Assembly: GCF_030159995.1 (NCBI RefSeq)
Contig: NZ_BSNM01000009.1
Coordinates: forward strand, 62,001 to 126,000
Length of the DNA: 64,000 bases
From: Litoribrevibacter albus
GTDB lineage: Bacteria > Pseudomonadota > Gammaproteobacteria > Pseudomonadales > Litoribrevibacteraceae
Direction: 5' to 3'
The notes beneath the pieces are model-generated. The model saw only the letters and a program-made list of their open reading frames with translations, ran no database searches and had not been told where the DNA came from. Below, one piece after another: positions 45,461 through 54,291 of this stretch (position 1 is its first letter; every line of letters begins with the position of its first letter). The position numbers were made by a program, and so were the translations under genes.

Positions 45461-48424
45461 ATGCTAAAACATCGTTTCTCGATAAAGATCCACATCACGA
45501 CTCTATTCATATCTTTGATTTTGATTCTCGGCGGAGTGTTAGCCTGGTTTAACTACCTGAAAGTCTCTGAAATATTGATCAGTACCAGTAACCGCTTGTT
45601 TGATCATCTGGCGGATGAAGTCACCGATTCAATTGAAAACAACTACTTCAGTGTCATCAGCAATGTAAAATTGCTAGCAGAGACAGAACTCCCCAAAACA
45701 GACACATACGCAGACCGACAGCATTATGAGTCCGCGATGATCGCAATTTTAGACAACAATCCACGAACAGCCGCCATATCACTGGGCTACCCGGACGGGG
45801 ATTACTTCATCATTCGGGCGATTGTCAGCAATTACATGCGAGAGAAGTTTGAAGCGCCTGATAATGCTCGCTTCATGATTGATCATATTGAATCTGATGA
45901 CCCCACACGACAAATTCAAAGGAAGTTCATCGATAACGACCTCAAACTGATTGGTGACATTAGCTATCTCGACACTGAATACAACCCAACCATCAGACCC
46001 TGGTTTCTTCAGGCGCAGCAGTCGGACAGCCCGGTCACTACTGCACCTTACCTGTTTTATTTCATTGGCAAACTCGGTATTACGCTCTCCTATGAAGATA
46101 AAAAATCAGGGGCCGTGATTGCCGCCGACTTAACACTGGATGAGATCAGTCAGCAACTCTCCAGCACGTATCTCACCCCAAGTTCTCACATACTGCTCAT
46201 TGATTCTGATAATAAGCTGGTGGCCTATCAGGACATCAATCAGGTTCTGAAAGTTGACGAATCGGGTCAATTGAAACAATCAACTGTCAGTGATCTAAAT
46301 AAGCCGGAAATTAACGAATTTATCGAGTTATCAAAAACAAGTAACAGCTCAGATAATGGCGGAATAGAACGCTCTTTTACCCTAAACGGTGTTAATTGGT
46401 TTGGCATCATGACAGCGATTCCAATGAGTGATAATCAAATGTCGTTGATTGTCTTATCGCCTGAAAACGAACTCCTGACAGAAGCCACTAACATTCGTAC
46501 TTCTTCCACCATCATTACAGCAGTTATTCTATTCTTCTCACTGCCCCTCACCTGGTTGCTTGCTTTGAGAGTAGCTCGCCCCTTGATTGCCTTAACCAGA
46601 GAATCTGAAAGGATCAAAGACCTGGACTTTGAACAGCGAAAAACAGCCCGCTCCTTTGTGTTGGAAATTGACGAGCTTGCGGCCTCGCTTAATAGCATGC
46701 GAGGCACCATCAACCAATTTATCACCTTGGTGAATACCGTAACAAGCGAACAGGAACATGAAACACTGCTTTCTACCGTCACCAAAGAAACACGCCTCGC
46801 CAGTCAGGCTAAAACCGTTGCCATCTACTTGTGCAACAGCAAGAGAGACATGCTGACCCGAGCCTGTGTTAGCCACGATTTTGAAACCTCTGATTCACCA
46901 CATACCGTTAGCCGACCTTACACCATTGCAGACCAGCCTTCGGTAATCCAGCTCTCAATAGATCAACACAACCTACAATCCAAAGATTACACCTTAGGCA
47001 AAGCTCATAACCCTAACCTGGTTGATGACTTGCTTTTGACGTCTGAGCTGACCCTAGCAGATGTGGTGGCCATCCCCCTTCTGGACCGGAAACAAGACCT
47101 GACCGGCATTGTGGTGATGATCTTTGAACGACACTCTACAGGTGATGCCATCAGTGATCACAAGATCAGTTTTGCTAAGTCTCTGGCTGGCTTCTGTGCG
47201 GAGTCTCTGGAAAAGAACCGTCTCTATAACGATCAGAAGCAGTTACTCGAATCTTTCATCAAGCTGATCGCTGGCGCTATCGATGCTAAGTCCCCCTACA
47301 CCGGCGGACACTGCCAACGAGTACCAGCATTAGCGAAGCTATTAACCCAAGCAGCGTGTGAGGATGAGACCGAAGCATTTAAAGACTTCTCCATGAGTGA
47401 AGAGGAATGGGAAGCACTGCACATCGCCAGTTGGCTTCATGACTGCGGAAAAGTCACTACACCCGAATATGTGGTCGATAAAGCCACCCGATTAGAAACC
47501 ATCTACAACCGTATTCATGAGATCCGTACCCGCTTCGAAATCTTAAAGCGGGACACGCTTATTGACCATCATAAGGAACGTGTAAGATTAGCGCGCCAAG
47601 GCGAATTAACAGAAACGAAAGAACGCGAATTAGAGGAAGCCTTATCTGCCACTCTCAGCACGCTGGACGAAGAATTTGCTTTCATTGCCGAGTGCAATAT
47701 GGGAGACAAATTCATGGATCAAGATGCCCTGGATAAAATTAACCAGATCTCAAAACGCACATGGCAGAGAACCATCAGTGATCGCCTGGGCATCTCCTGG
47801 GAAGAACGGAAACGTAAGGACAGAATTCCAGAGCAGTCTTTGCCAATCACAGAAAAAGTACTCGATGACCGTGTCGATCACCTGATCCCACGAGATACCA
47901 AACACCTTTCAGGTGAAGATAATCCTTGGGGCTTTAAAATGACGGTTCCGGAACTCAAGTTCAATCAAGGTGAAATCTATAACCTGTCTGCCTGCACTGG
48001 AACCCTCACAGCAGAAGAACGTTTCATTATTAACGATCACATCATCCAAACCATTGTGATGCTGGATAAACTGCCCTTCCCTAATCATTTGAAAGATGTG
48101 CCTGACATCGCAGGTAATCATCATGAACGCATGGATGGTAAAGGCTACCCTAGACAGCGGACCAGTGAAGAAATGTCCTTACAGTCGAAAGTCATGGCCA
48201 TTGCTGATATTTTTGAAGCACTCACCGCTTGCGATCGCCCCTATAAGGAAGCTAAATCGCTGAGTGCAGCCCTAAACATCATGAAGTTTATGGCGAAGGA
48301 AGGTCATATCGACCCGGACCTGTTCAAACTATTCATTCGCTCAGGAACCTACAAAGAGTACTCAGAGAAGTTCCTGGCATCAGGCCAAATGGATGAGATC
48401 AGCGAAGAGGAATACCTACTCTAG
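45461..48424 (+). CDS. Membrane sensor with HD-GYP phosphodiesterase domain
   Basis: The 987-residue protein has an N-terminal membrane helix (residues 12-30), a periplasmic dCache/PDC-type sensor (about 35-300, with DNNPRTAAISLGYPDGDYF), a second helix (about 345-370), a HAMP-like linker, a GAF region (about 425-580) and an HD-GYP domain. The HD pair is in WLHDCGKVTTPE near residue 657, and the GYP part reads NHHERMDGKGYP near 885-897. Between them is a long insertion of about 200 residues. HD-GYP enzymes break down cyclic di-GMP. The ligand of the sensor is unknown; the gene lies just after the alkane genes but behind a terminator. The ATG at 45461 is favoured over a TTG two codons upstream. 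Confidence 0.92.
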   Translation: MLKHRFSIKIHITTLFISLILILGGVLAWFNYLKVSEILISTSNRLFDHLADEVTDSIENNYFSVISNVKLLAETELPKTDTYADRQHYESAMIAILDNNPRTAAISLGYPDGDYFIIRAIVSNYMREKFEAPDNARFMIDHIESDDPTRQIQRKFIDNDLKLIGDISYLDTEYNPTIRPWFLQAQQSDSPVTTAPYLFYFIGKLGITLSYEDKKSGAVIAADLTLDEISQQLSSTYLTPSSHILLIDSDNKLVAYQDINQVLKVDESGQLKQSTVSDLNKPEINEFIELSKTSNSSDNGGIERSFTLNGVNWFGIMTAIPMSDNQMSLIVLSPENELLTEATNIRTSSTIITAVILFFSLPLTWLLALRVARPLIALTRESERIKDLDFEQRKTARSFVLEIDELAASLNSMRGTINQFITLVNTVTSEQEHETLLSTVTKETRLASQAKTVAIYLCNSKRDMLTRACVSHDFETSDSPHTVSRPYTIADQPSVIQLSIDQHNLQSKDYTLGKAHNPNLVDDLLLTSELTLADVVAIPLLDRKQDLTGIVVMIFERHSTGDAISDHKISFAKSLAGFCAESLEKNRLYNDQKQLLESFIKLIAGAIDAKSPYTGGHCQRVPALAKLLTQAACEDETEAFKDFSMSEEEWEALHIASWLHDCGKVTTPEYVVDKATRLETIYNRIHEIRTRFEILKRDTLIDHHKERVRLARQGELTETKERELEEALSATLSTLDEEFAFIAECNMGDKFMDQDALDKINQISKRTWQRTISDRLGISWEERKRKDRIPEQSLPITEKVLDDRVDHLIPRDTKHLSGEDNPWGFKMTVPELKFNQGEIYNLSACTGTLTAEERFIINDHIIQTIVMLDKLPFPNHLKDVPDIAGNHHERMDGKGYPRQRTSEEMSLQSKVMAIADIFEALTACDRPYKEAKSLSAALNIMKFMAKEGHIDPDLFKLFIRSGTYKEYSEKFLASGQMDEISEEEYLL

Positions 48425-48446
48425 GGAACCTCCAAAAAACAAATAA

Positions 48447-48484
48447 AAAAGCCAGAGTCGCATACGAAACAACTCTGGCTTTTT
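48447..48484. terminator. Bidirectional terminator after the HD-GYP gene
   Basis: AAAAGCCAGAGT pairs perfectly with ACTCTGGCTTTT over a 13-base loop with A and T flanks; it serves the HD-GYP gene and the convergent gene at 48506. Confidence 0.9.
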
Positions 48485-48505
48485 ACTTTTTGGTATTACT
48501 AAATA

Positions 48506-49801
48506 TTAGTAATAGGCTGACGGACGCTTGCCCGAAGCGTACTCATACAACCGAGGCAATTCACTGATCGCTTGCGAGCTGTTATCCGACAGTACATACG
48601 GGTTACGTGCCTTACCTTCGAGGTAATTATCAACCCCAAACAGATAATGTTGATTCAACAAATGCCCCCAAGCCGTTAACCCTTTCTTCTCATACACAGG
48701 GCCATCAATCTCCACATAATTTTCCTGCCCTTTTAACGGTGATAACACACCCAAACGAGCCACCAAATCAAACTCATTAGCAAAGTTTTCAATGTATGGA
48801 AGACCAATCGCTTTGCCCGACGCATCTTTAACACTGGTGATGTAATTCATTTTATCGGCGCAGTTGGCAAAGGTGTAAACCTCCAGCTTGCATAGCATTT
48901 CCAGCAGGTTCCGATCCACGGCCGGGCAATCACAGCTTTTAAGTTGATCCGTGTACAAAATACCCAGCGCCAACTCATCGAGCAGATCCAAAGTCAGCTT
49001 CGGTTTGGCATCCGGTTCTTTCGCCAGACGTCTGATGTTTTCGAAACAGCGCTGTAACGCTCGCAAGACATTTGCCGCGATGATCGTGCCTTGAGAATGG
49101 CACAACAAGACCACCCGATTCCGCGCCGGGTCTTTCAGCGCTTCAAGAATCGCAACAGTAGCTTTAACCGCCGGTTCGGTCATCGATTGGGCATCATTCA
49201 GAGACGGGTCCGTTTTAAAGGACTTACCGATCGCACACTGAATGAGATCGAGCACAGTAGAATCGGTCTCGTTATGAATTACGGTAACCGGGCGAAGAAA
49301 CATCTCACTGATCAAAGAGGAATTCATTTCAGCCACGGCCTGATTTGTAGCGATACCATTCAGGAAGAACCAATGCTCATCCGAATAGGTTGTCACACAA
49401 TCAAATGGGTCAGCTTGTTGGAAGTAGTTACTTGGTCGCCAAAACAAGTCTCGAACAAATGGCGGCAACAAGGTGCTTGCCCAAGGCCCAGGCGCATGAG
49501 AAAACGCGGGCACAGTAGTATCGACCAAATAATTCAGAGCTCGAGCTGGTCGCCACGGACTCAAGACTGTGTATTCAGAGAGATCCCGATGAGGCGGCAA
49601 CCAACTCTTCACCGAGCCAAAAATGGATTTGAAATAAAACGGAGGGAAAAACTTAAGAGCTTCCAACGCCACTTTTGTTAAGACTTCATAGTCATTGGGT
49701 GCTTTTACTTCATTCACCTTCAATTCAGTATTGATGAAGCTTGCCAGCTTTGGATCTAAAGTCGATGACCCTGCCACTGGGTCTGCGGTCTTCTCTGCCA
49801 T
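48506..49801 (-). CDS. Uncharacterised protein with serine-hydrolase-like motif
   Basis: The 431-residue protein has no signal peptide. Near residue 235 it reads RVVLLCHSQGTIIAANVLRAL, a nucleophile-elbow-like motif in which the first glycine of GxSxG is cysteine. HWFFLNGIATN earlier could be the first strand and oxyanion region, and TAWGHLLNQHYL near the end offers a histidine. This suggests an alpha/beta-hydrolase fold related to lipase-like proteins, but the family is not recognised. The ATG at 49801 has AAGGAG at ideal spacing; the open frame extends 51 codons upstream. It is a single gene. Confidence 0.75.
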   Translation of the reverse strand: MAEKTADPVAGSSTLDPKLASFINTELKVNEVKAPNDYEVLTKVALEALKFFPPFYFKSIFGSVKSWLPPHRDLSEYTVLSPWRPARALNYLVDTTVPAFSHAPGPWASTLLPPFVRDLFWRPSNYFQQADPFDCVTTYSDEHWFFLNGIATNQAVAEMNSSLISEMFLRPVTVIHNETDSTVLDLIQCAIGKSFKTDPSLNDAQSMTEPAVKATVAILEALKDPARNRVVLLCHSQGTIIAANVLRALQRCFENIRRLAKEPDAKPKLTLDLLDELALGILYTDQLKSCDCPAVDRNLLEMLCKLEVYTFANCADKMNYITSVKDASGKAIGLPYIENFANEFDLVARLGVLSPLKGQENYVEIDGPVYEKKGLTAWGHLLNQHYLFGVDNYLEGKARNPYVLSDNSSQAISELPRLYEYASGKRPSAYY

Positions 49802-50121
49802 GAGTTGCTCCTTGAGCGTAAGTAGGTCGTATAGGGGAAAGGAAAACAAAACCCGTACAACAGAACCGGTACATCTTTCGGAGATGCTATCGGGCCTCTG
49901 ATAGAAACGCAGTAGGAAAAAGACAGAGAACCGTGAAAGAGATACACGGTTCACGTTTCATTCCAAGAACTCATGAGAAGGTCTGATCTGCTGATTCTGG
50001 TGTACGCCTTTCGATGACCCCGACCGGACGCATCTTGAAGCAGAACGTGAAACAGCACGTAAAACAGGAGCGCCAAACAAGCGGATCAAAGCACAGACCG
50101 GCAACCGGGTTAACGACCGTG
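49802..50121. other. Intergenic region with 12-bp repeat
   Basis: The 320-base gap lies between two minus-strand genes. It has a GC content nearer to coding DNA than other gaps and includes the 12-bp repeat at 50037-50072. An open frame runs into it from the downstream gene but lacks a start signal. Nothing else is recognised. Confidence 0.35.
50037..50072. repeat. Three-copy 12-bp repeat
   Basis: GAAGCAGAACGT, GAAACAGCACGT and AAAACAGGAGCG are consecutive imperfect copies in the gap after the LysR gene. Confidence 0.4.
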
Positions 50122-51057
50122 CTAGCCCAACCGTGACAAGCGTTGAACATCAGAGTTTAGCTCCAGCAAGGCCTGGCATTCTTCTTTTAGATAATCAATT
50201 AACATCGAAGCACGATGTGTTAACAGCTGGCGGCGATACCAGACGGCAAAAACATCTCGTTTCACCCCTTGCCAATTTGGCATGACGTTCACCAGCCGCC
50301 CTTGACGAAGATCGTCCATCATTTCCGTCGCTGGCATCAAAGCGACCCCCAACCCATCAAGTGCGAATTGTTTGGATACACGCAGTTCATTAGTACTTAC
50401 CCTTGGGCGGTTAGGTAAAAACGGCTCAACACCGATGGAACGCCCCGTTGGGTCAAATTCCTCTAACGTCCAACGTGATAAAGGATTACTGACAATCTGA
50501 TGACATCTCGACAAGTCTGCCAATGAATTCAAGGTGCCAACTGTCTCGGCGTATTCGGGCGACGCAACCAAGAGAGATCGAGTCTCACCCAATTTCACCT
50601 GGCTAAGCTCCGAATCTTCCTGAGGACCAATACGAATTGCAAAATCGGCACCGGATGATAAGAACCGGGTCACCTCATTTCGCATCTCAAGCTCTAACTC
50701 TATGCGAGGATGAGACTCTATAAAATTAGAAAAGATAGGCTGAAAAGTACTTGCCACAATACTCAGCGGAGTGAGCACCTTGATTTTACCTTTCACGCCT
50801 GAGACATCGCTGCTGAAGTTATCAAGAATGGAATTCAACGAATCCACCAAGTGTGAGCTCTGCTGATACAGCTCCTGCCCTTCATTAGTCAGGGTAAACT
50901 GATGACTGCTTCGATGCACCAATCGACAGCCCAATGACTGCTCCAGGGATTTCAAGCGTCGGCTGACCGTGGCAGGAGGTACACCAATGATTCTACTGGC
51001 CTCCTTTAAGCTCCCCGCATTCACAATGACTGCGAATAAAGAAATATCATCGAGCAT
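50122..51057 (-). CDS. LysR-family transcriptional regulator
   Basis: The 311-residue protein has an N-terminal winged helix-turn-helix (LFAVIVNAGSLKEASRIIGVPPATVSRRLKSLEQSLGCRLVHRSS) and a LysR substrate-binding domain (GKIKVLTPLSIV, ADFAIRIGPQEDSELSQVKLGETRSLLVASPEY). It is of the subtype often found beside the gene it controls. It is divergent from the small DUF2798 gene, with about 100 bases between the starts, and that gene is the likely target. The ATG at 51057 gives the normal LysR N-terminus; the frame is open 37 codons upstream. Confidence 0.92.
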   Translation of the reverse strand: MLDDISLFAVIVNAGSLKEASRIIGVPPATVSRRLKSLEQSLGCRLVHRSSHQFTLTNEGQELYQQSSHLVDSLNSILDNFSSDVSGVKGKIKVLTPLSIVASTFQPIFSNFIESHPRIELELEMRNEVTRFLSSGADFAIRIGPQEDSELSQVKLGETRSLLVASPEYAETVGTLNSLADLSRCHQIVSNPLSRWTLEEFDPTGRSIGVEPFLPNRPRVSTNELRVSKQFALDGLGVALMPATEMMDDLRQGRLVNVMPNWQGVKRDVFAVWYRRQLLTHRASMLIDYLKEECQALLELNSDVQRLSRLG

Positions 51058-51159
51058 CCTTTGATTCCATTTATGGTATTTAAGCTTCCATTTTAAGACA
51101 TTTATTTCACTTATGTAATTTAATATCTTATCAGCAATGATTACTAAGGAGGAAAACAA

Positions 51160-51372
51160 ATGAAACACCGACTACTGTTCACAGTCATAATGTCGTTTTT
51201 CTTATCGTCGCTTATGAGCCTTTGGGTAACTTATATAAACCTGGGTTTCACATCCAGTTTCATTAGTCAGTGGATACATGCGTTCTCTTTGGCCTGGCCT
51301 GCAGCAGCCGTAATTGCGTTCTTTGTTGGCCCACTTGCCCAGAAGATCACGCAAAGACTGCTCAGCAATTAA
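51160..51372 (+). CDS. DUF2798 small membrane protein
   Basis: The 70-residue protein has two membrane helices (residues 6-30 and 42-62) and the DUF2798 pattern: MSFFLSSLMSLWVTYINLG followed by WIHAFSLAWPAAAVIAFFVGPLAQKIT. The W-P-A motif and PLAQKIT ending are typical. The function of the family is unknown; it is often beside LysR-type regulators, as here. AAGGAGGA precedes the ATG, one of the strongest ribosome binding sites in the window. Confidence 0.9.
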   Translation: MKHRLLFTVIMSFFLSSLMSLWVTYINLGFTSSFISQWIHAFSLAWPAAAVIAFFVGPLAQKITQRLLSN

Positions 51373-51410
51373 TTGGAATAAAACACCATCAATTAGAATA
51401 AAACACTATG
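51371..51410. repeat. Two-copy 20-bp tandem repeat
   Basis: AATTGGAATAAAACACCATC and AATTAGAATAAAACACTATG differ at three positions. The array overlaps the end of the DUF2798 gene and the T-rich side of the next terminator. Confidence 0.65.
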
Positions 51411-51429
51411 GGCGAAGGGAATCGCCCAT
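51395..51429 (-). terminator. Likely terminator of the symporter gene
   Basis: ATGGGCGA (51408-51415) pairs with TCGCCCAT (51422-51429). On the minus strand it is followed by AGTGTTTTATTC, and it lies after the symporter stop codon at 51497. Confidence 0.5.
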
Positions 51430-51480
51430 GAAGATGAGTTAGCCTGACAGGAAAAACACCATCATTTCAGACCAAGTGTT

Positions 51481-51512
51481 CTAGCTAGACCACTGTCTAA
51501 CTAGACCAATAG
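51481..51512. repeat. Two-copy 16-bp tandem repeat at the symporter stop
   Basis: CTAGCTAGACCACTGT and CTAACTAGACCAATAG are consecutive. The second copy reaches into the last codons of the symporter gene. Confidence 0.5.
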
Positions 51513-52837
51513 TCCATAGGCTTCTGGGCGTCAGAAGCCGGTAGCCATTTGTCCATGACACAACAGGCAGTCATGTCGCCAGAAACGTTCAGAGTTGTTC
51601 GGCTCATATCCAGAATGCGATCCACACCAAGAATCAAGGCGATTCCCGCCCCCGGCACTCCGACACTTTCCAACAACGAAGCCAAAATCACGATCCCTAC
51701 CCCTGGCGTACTTGGTGCACCGATTGACGCACCGACCGTGGTAAGCATCAACAAAATCATGGCACTGGTACTGAGTTCAATACCAAAGGCCTGGACAAGA
51801 AAAATAGCCGCAATGGTCTGATAAAGTGCCGTGCCATCCATGTTAATGGTTGCGCCTAATGGCACGACAAACTGACCAATAGATGGATTTACCTTGAGGT
51901 TTTCTTCAGACGTTTTTAACGACAGAGGCATAACCGCTGCAGAACTCGACGTAGAGAAAGCCAGCAATTGGACAGATCGGATTTCTTTAAGGAATTGAAT
52001 TGGTGAACGACCTGCCAAAAACTTCACGATCAGCAGATAAAAACACAACAGGATCACTAGCCCCAGCAGAACGGTAAGCACATACACAGACATCCCCAGC
52101 AAGGCATCCAAACCGATTTTGATGGTGATATCACACAACAAACCAAATACGGCGTAAGGCGCCAACATCATCGCCCAGCTCACCACCTTCATGGTGATGG
52201 ATTGCACGCTGTCCAGCACCTGCAGCATCAACTTGGCTTTTTGTTTTGGCAAAGCAATTAAGGCAACGCCCATGATGATGGAGTACACCACCAGCTGCAG
52301 CATACTTTGATCCACCGCCGCTTGCGTCATGCTTTTAGGAAACAACGAAACCAGGCGTTCAGGCAGCGAGATATTCAACGCTTCGGTGGCAGGCGCTGCG
52401 GTCTGATTAACACTTGAAAGCAGAGAACCATCAATAAAACGACCAGGTTCAATCCAAATTGCCAAAGCTGCACCAATGGTCACCGCTACACAGGTGGTTA
52501 AAACAAAGTACGGAAAAATTCTCAAGCCGATACGTTTGAGATAATCCGGGTCGCCCGCTGTCGCCACCCCCAGCATGATAGAACTCACCACCAAAGGCAT
52601 CACCACCATTTGAATCATCGCCAGGAACACACTGCCCGGCAGTTTTACCCATTCGGCAACAATTCCAGCGGTTTCTTTCTCAAGCAAGCCCCCACCTTGT
52701 GGTGACAACATCAAGCCGACGACAATTCCCAGAATTAAGGCAAGAATAATTTGCGCCCAGAGCTGACTGCGAATCATGACCTTGATAGATTTCAGGCTGT
52801 TATCAAAAGGGGTGTACCAAGCGTGTGTTTCTGTCAT
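51497..52837 (-). CDS. Dicarboxylate/amino acid:cation symporter (DAACS)
   Basis: The 446-residue membrane transporter has the SDF/DAACS layout of eight helices and two re-entrant hairpins. The serine-rich hairpin motif is in LAFSTSSSAAVMPLSL near residue 290, and the sodium/substrate motif NMDGTALYQ near 330; the second hairpin has GASIGAPSTPGVGI. The aspartate in LGVDRILDMSRTTLNVSGD near 410 contacts substrate. It resembles GltP/DctA-type glutamate or C4-dicarboxylate symporters; the substrate is not certain. It lies 36 bases after the HEAT-repeat gene on the same strand. Confidence 0.93.
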   Translation of the reverse strand: MTETHAWYTPFDNSLKSIKVMIRSQLWAQIILALILGIVVGLMLSPQGGGLLEKETAGIVAEWVKLPGSVFLAMIQMVVMPLVVSSIMLGVATAGDPDYLKRIGLRIFPYFVLTTCVAVTIGAALAIWIEPGRFIDGSLLSSVNQTAAPATEALNISLPERLVSLFPKSMTQAAVDQSMLQLVVYSIIMGVALIALPKQKAKLMLQVLDSVQSITMKVVSWAMMLAPYAVFGLLCDITIKIGLDALLGMSVYVLTVLLGLVILLCFYLLIVKFLAGRSPIQFLKEIRSVQLLAFSTSSSAAVMPLSLKTSEENLKVNPSIGQFVVPLGATINMDGTALYQTIAAIFLVQAFGIELSTSAMILLMLTTVGASIGAPSTPGVGIVILASLLESVGVPGAGIALILGVDRILDMSRTTLNVSGDMTACCVMDKWLPASDAQKPMDYWSS

Positions 52838-52873
52838 GACGTCTTCATTCCGTTAAATTATCCCAATCAGTCC

Positions 52874-54232
52874 CTATTCAGAGTGAAAACTCAACGCACT
52901 GAGCGCCTGATATCTGACACCTTCATCCGGGTCTTGTTCAGCAATTCCTTGCAGCCAAGATACTTTTTCAAACGGTTGTTTGCAATATCGGGCAACTTGC
53001 TTCACTAAAGCTTCACGAACCCAGGCATGCTCTTCCTGTTGGTATAATGAACTAAGCTGCTGAAATAGAAGGTGATCGTTGAAGTCTAACTCACTCAACG
53101 CTTCTATTGCTTTGATTCGTACCAGAAAATTATGGTTTTTATGGGCGCAGGTTTTGAGCCAGAAGATCAAGCCATCCGGATCACTGATATGTTCGATCAG
53201 CAACTCAAGTGCAGTCTCCTGAACTAAGCTTTCCAGGTCTGAGTCCACACATTGCTGCAGCAAGTTCTGAACATCTTTGGGATCAACGGCTAAACTTGGC
53301 AAAAGTTTAACGGCCTCTTCTCTCACCCACATATCGGGGTCTTTCAGCGCATGCACAACGGCTATTTTCGTTTCATCTGCGTTCGGAAAGAAACGTCCCA
53401 AGAGACGAACACCACTTTGCCGGAATGAATCGAGATCATGGCGAACTAAATAGTCCAAACAAAGATTAAATACAGACTCGGAATTTTCCCAATCCCCTTC
53501 TAATGCCCCCAGACAATAGGATTGAGTCACCAAGTTGGTATTGCTTCTGATTGTATCTATCAACCAGGTCAGTACGTCTTGCCGATGAGTCAAACTGAAT
53601 GCAATGGTTTGACAAACTATCTGTCGGGTCGTTGGACTTGTCTGAGCAAGAATATAACCTTGAACCTGCGGCCAGGTGTCAGAGTGATCAGGAAAATACT
53701 GAATCAGAGAAAGGAGCGCAGCCTGTTGAAGCTCCTTTAAAGTATATTGCTCACTCAACGCGACCAGTAATGAGTGCACCTTGGTTTGAGTGTCTGGATC
53801 AAGTGATTCAATCTGCTGGCTAAGTAACTCAAGAGAAAAACACCGGATCTGTTCATTTAACGCTTCATCTTGAACCAACTGAATCAAATGTCTGACTGGC
53901 TGTTCACTGAACCCGTCTTTAATCAGCCACACAATGGCCGTCTCGATTTCATCCAAAAACAGAACGCTTTGCTGATCATCGTAGTCGAGTTCGTTATATT
54001 CAGCGCCAGACAATGGACATTGGTAACAAATCACCTTCTCAAGAGCCTGGATTACGTGCTGATGACATACTGAAGTAAGAACAGACTTCCCTTGCATTAA
54101 AGCGCTTTCAAAGAACTGACAGGCTTCAAATATGGCGTCAAAATCAGGAATTAATGTGTCTTCAAAATACCAGAGAGGTTCTTCTTGAAGAAGGAGTCTA
54201 AGGATGTACTCTTTGTTGACGTGTGCACCCAT
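52874..54232 (-). CDS. HEAT-repeat protein
   Basis: The 452-residue soluble protein is built from helical HEAT-like repeats, clearest from residue 240 on: RQSGVRLLGRFFPNADETKIAVVHALKDPDMWVREEAVKLLPSLA in pieces, LVQETALELLIEHISDPDGLI, FLVRIKAIEALSELDFNDH, WVREALVKQVARYC and the C-terminal GVRYQALSALSFHSE. The N-terminal 200 residues are more diverged. HEAT proteins of this kind act as scaffolds or as partners of modification enzymes, and the partner is not known. It is the gene before the symporter (36-base gap) and after the TraB gene (59 bases). Confidence 0.82.
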   Translation of the reverse strand: MGAHVNKEYILRLLLQEEPLWYFEDTLIPDFDAIFEACQFFESALMQGKSVLTSVCHQHVIQALEKVICYQCPLSGAEYNELDYDDQQSVLFLDEIETAIVWLIKDGFSEQPVRHLIQLVQDEALNEQIRCFSLELLSQQIESLDPDTQTKVHSLLVALSEQYTLKELQQAALLSLIQYFPDHSDTWPQVQGYILAQTSPTTRQIVCQTIAFSLTHRQDVLTWLIDTIRSNTNLVTQSYCLGALEGDWENSESVFNLCLDYLVRHDLDSFRQSGVRLLGRFFPNADETKIAVVHALKDPDMWVREEAVKLLPSLAVDPKDVQNLLQQCVDSDLESLVQETALELLIEHISDPDGLIFWLKTCAHKNHNFLVRIKAIEALSELDFNDHLLFQQLSSLYQQEEHAWVREALVKQVARYCKQPFEKVSWLQGIAEQDPDEGVRYQALSALSFHSE

Positions 54233-54291
54233 GATTAATCTCTTAAATCTTTCCCATCAGAATTCACACTACAGCAAAAATGCGATCCTGG

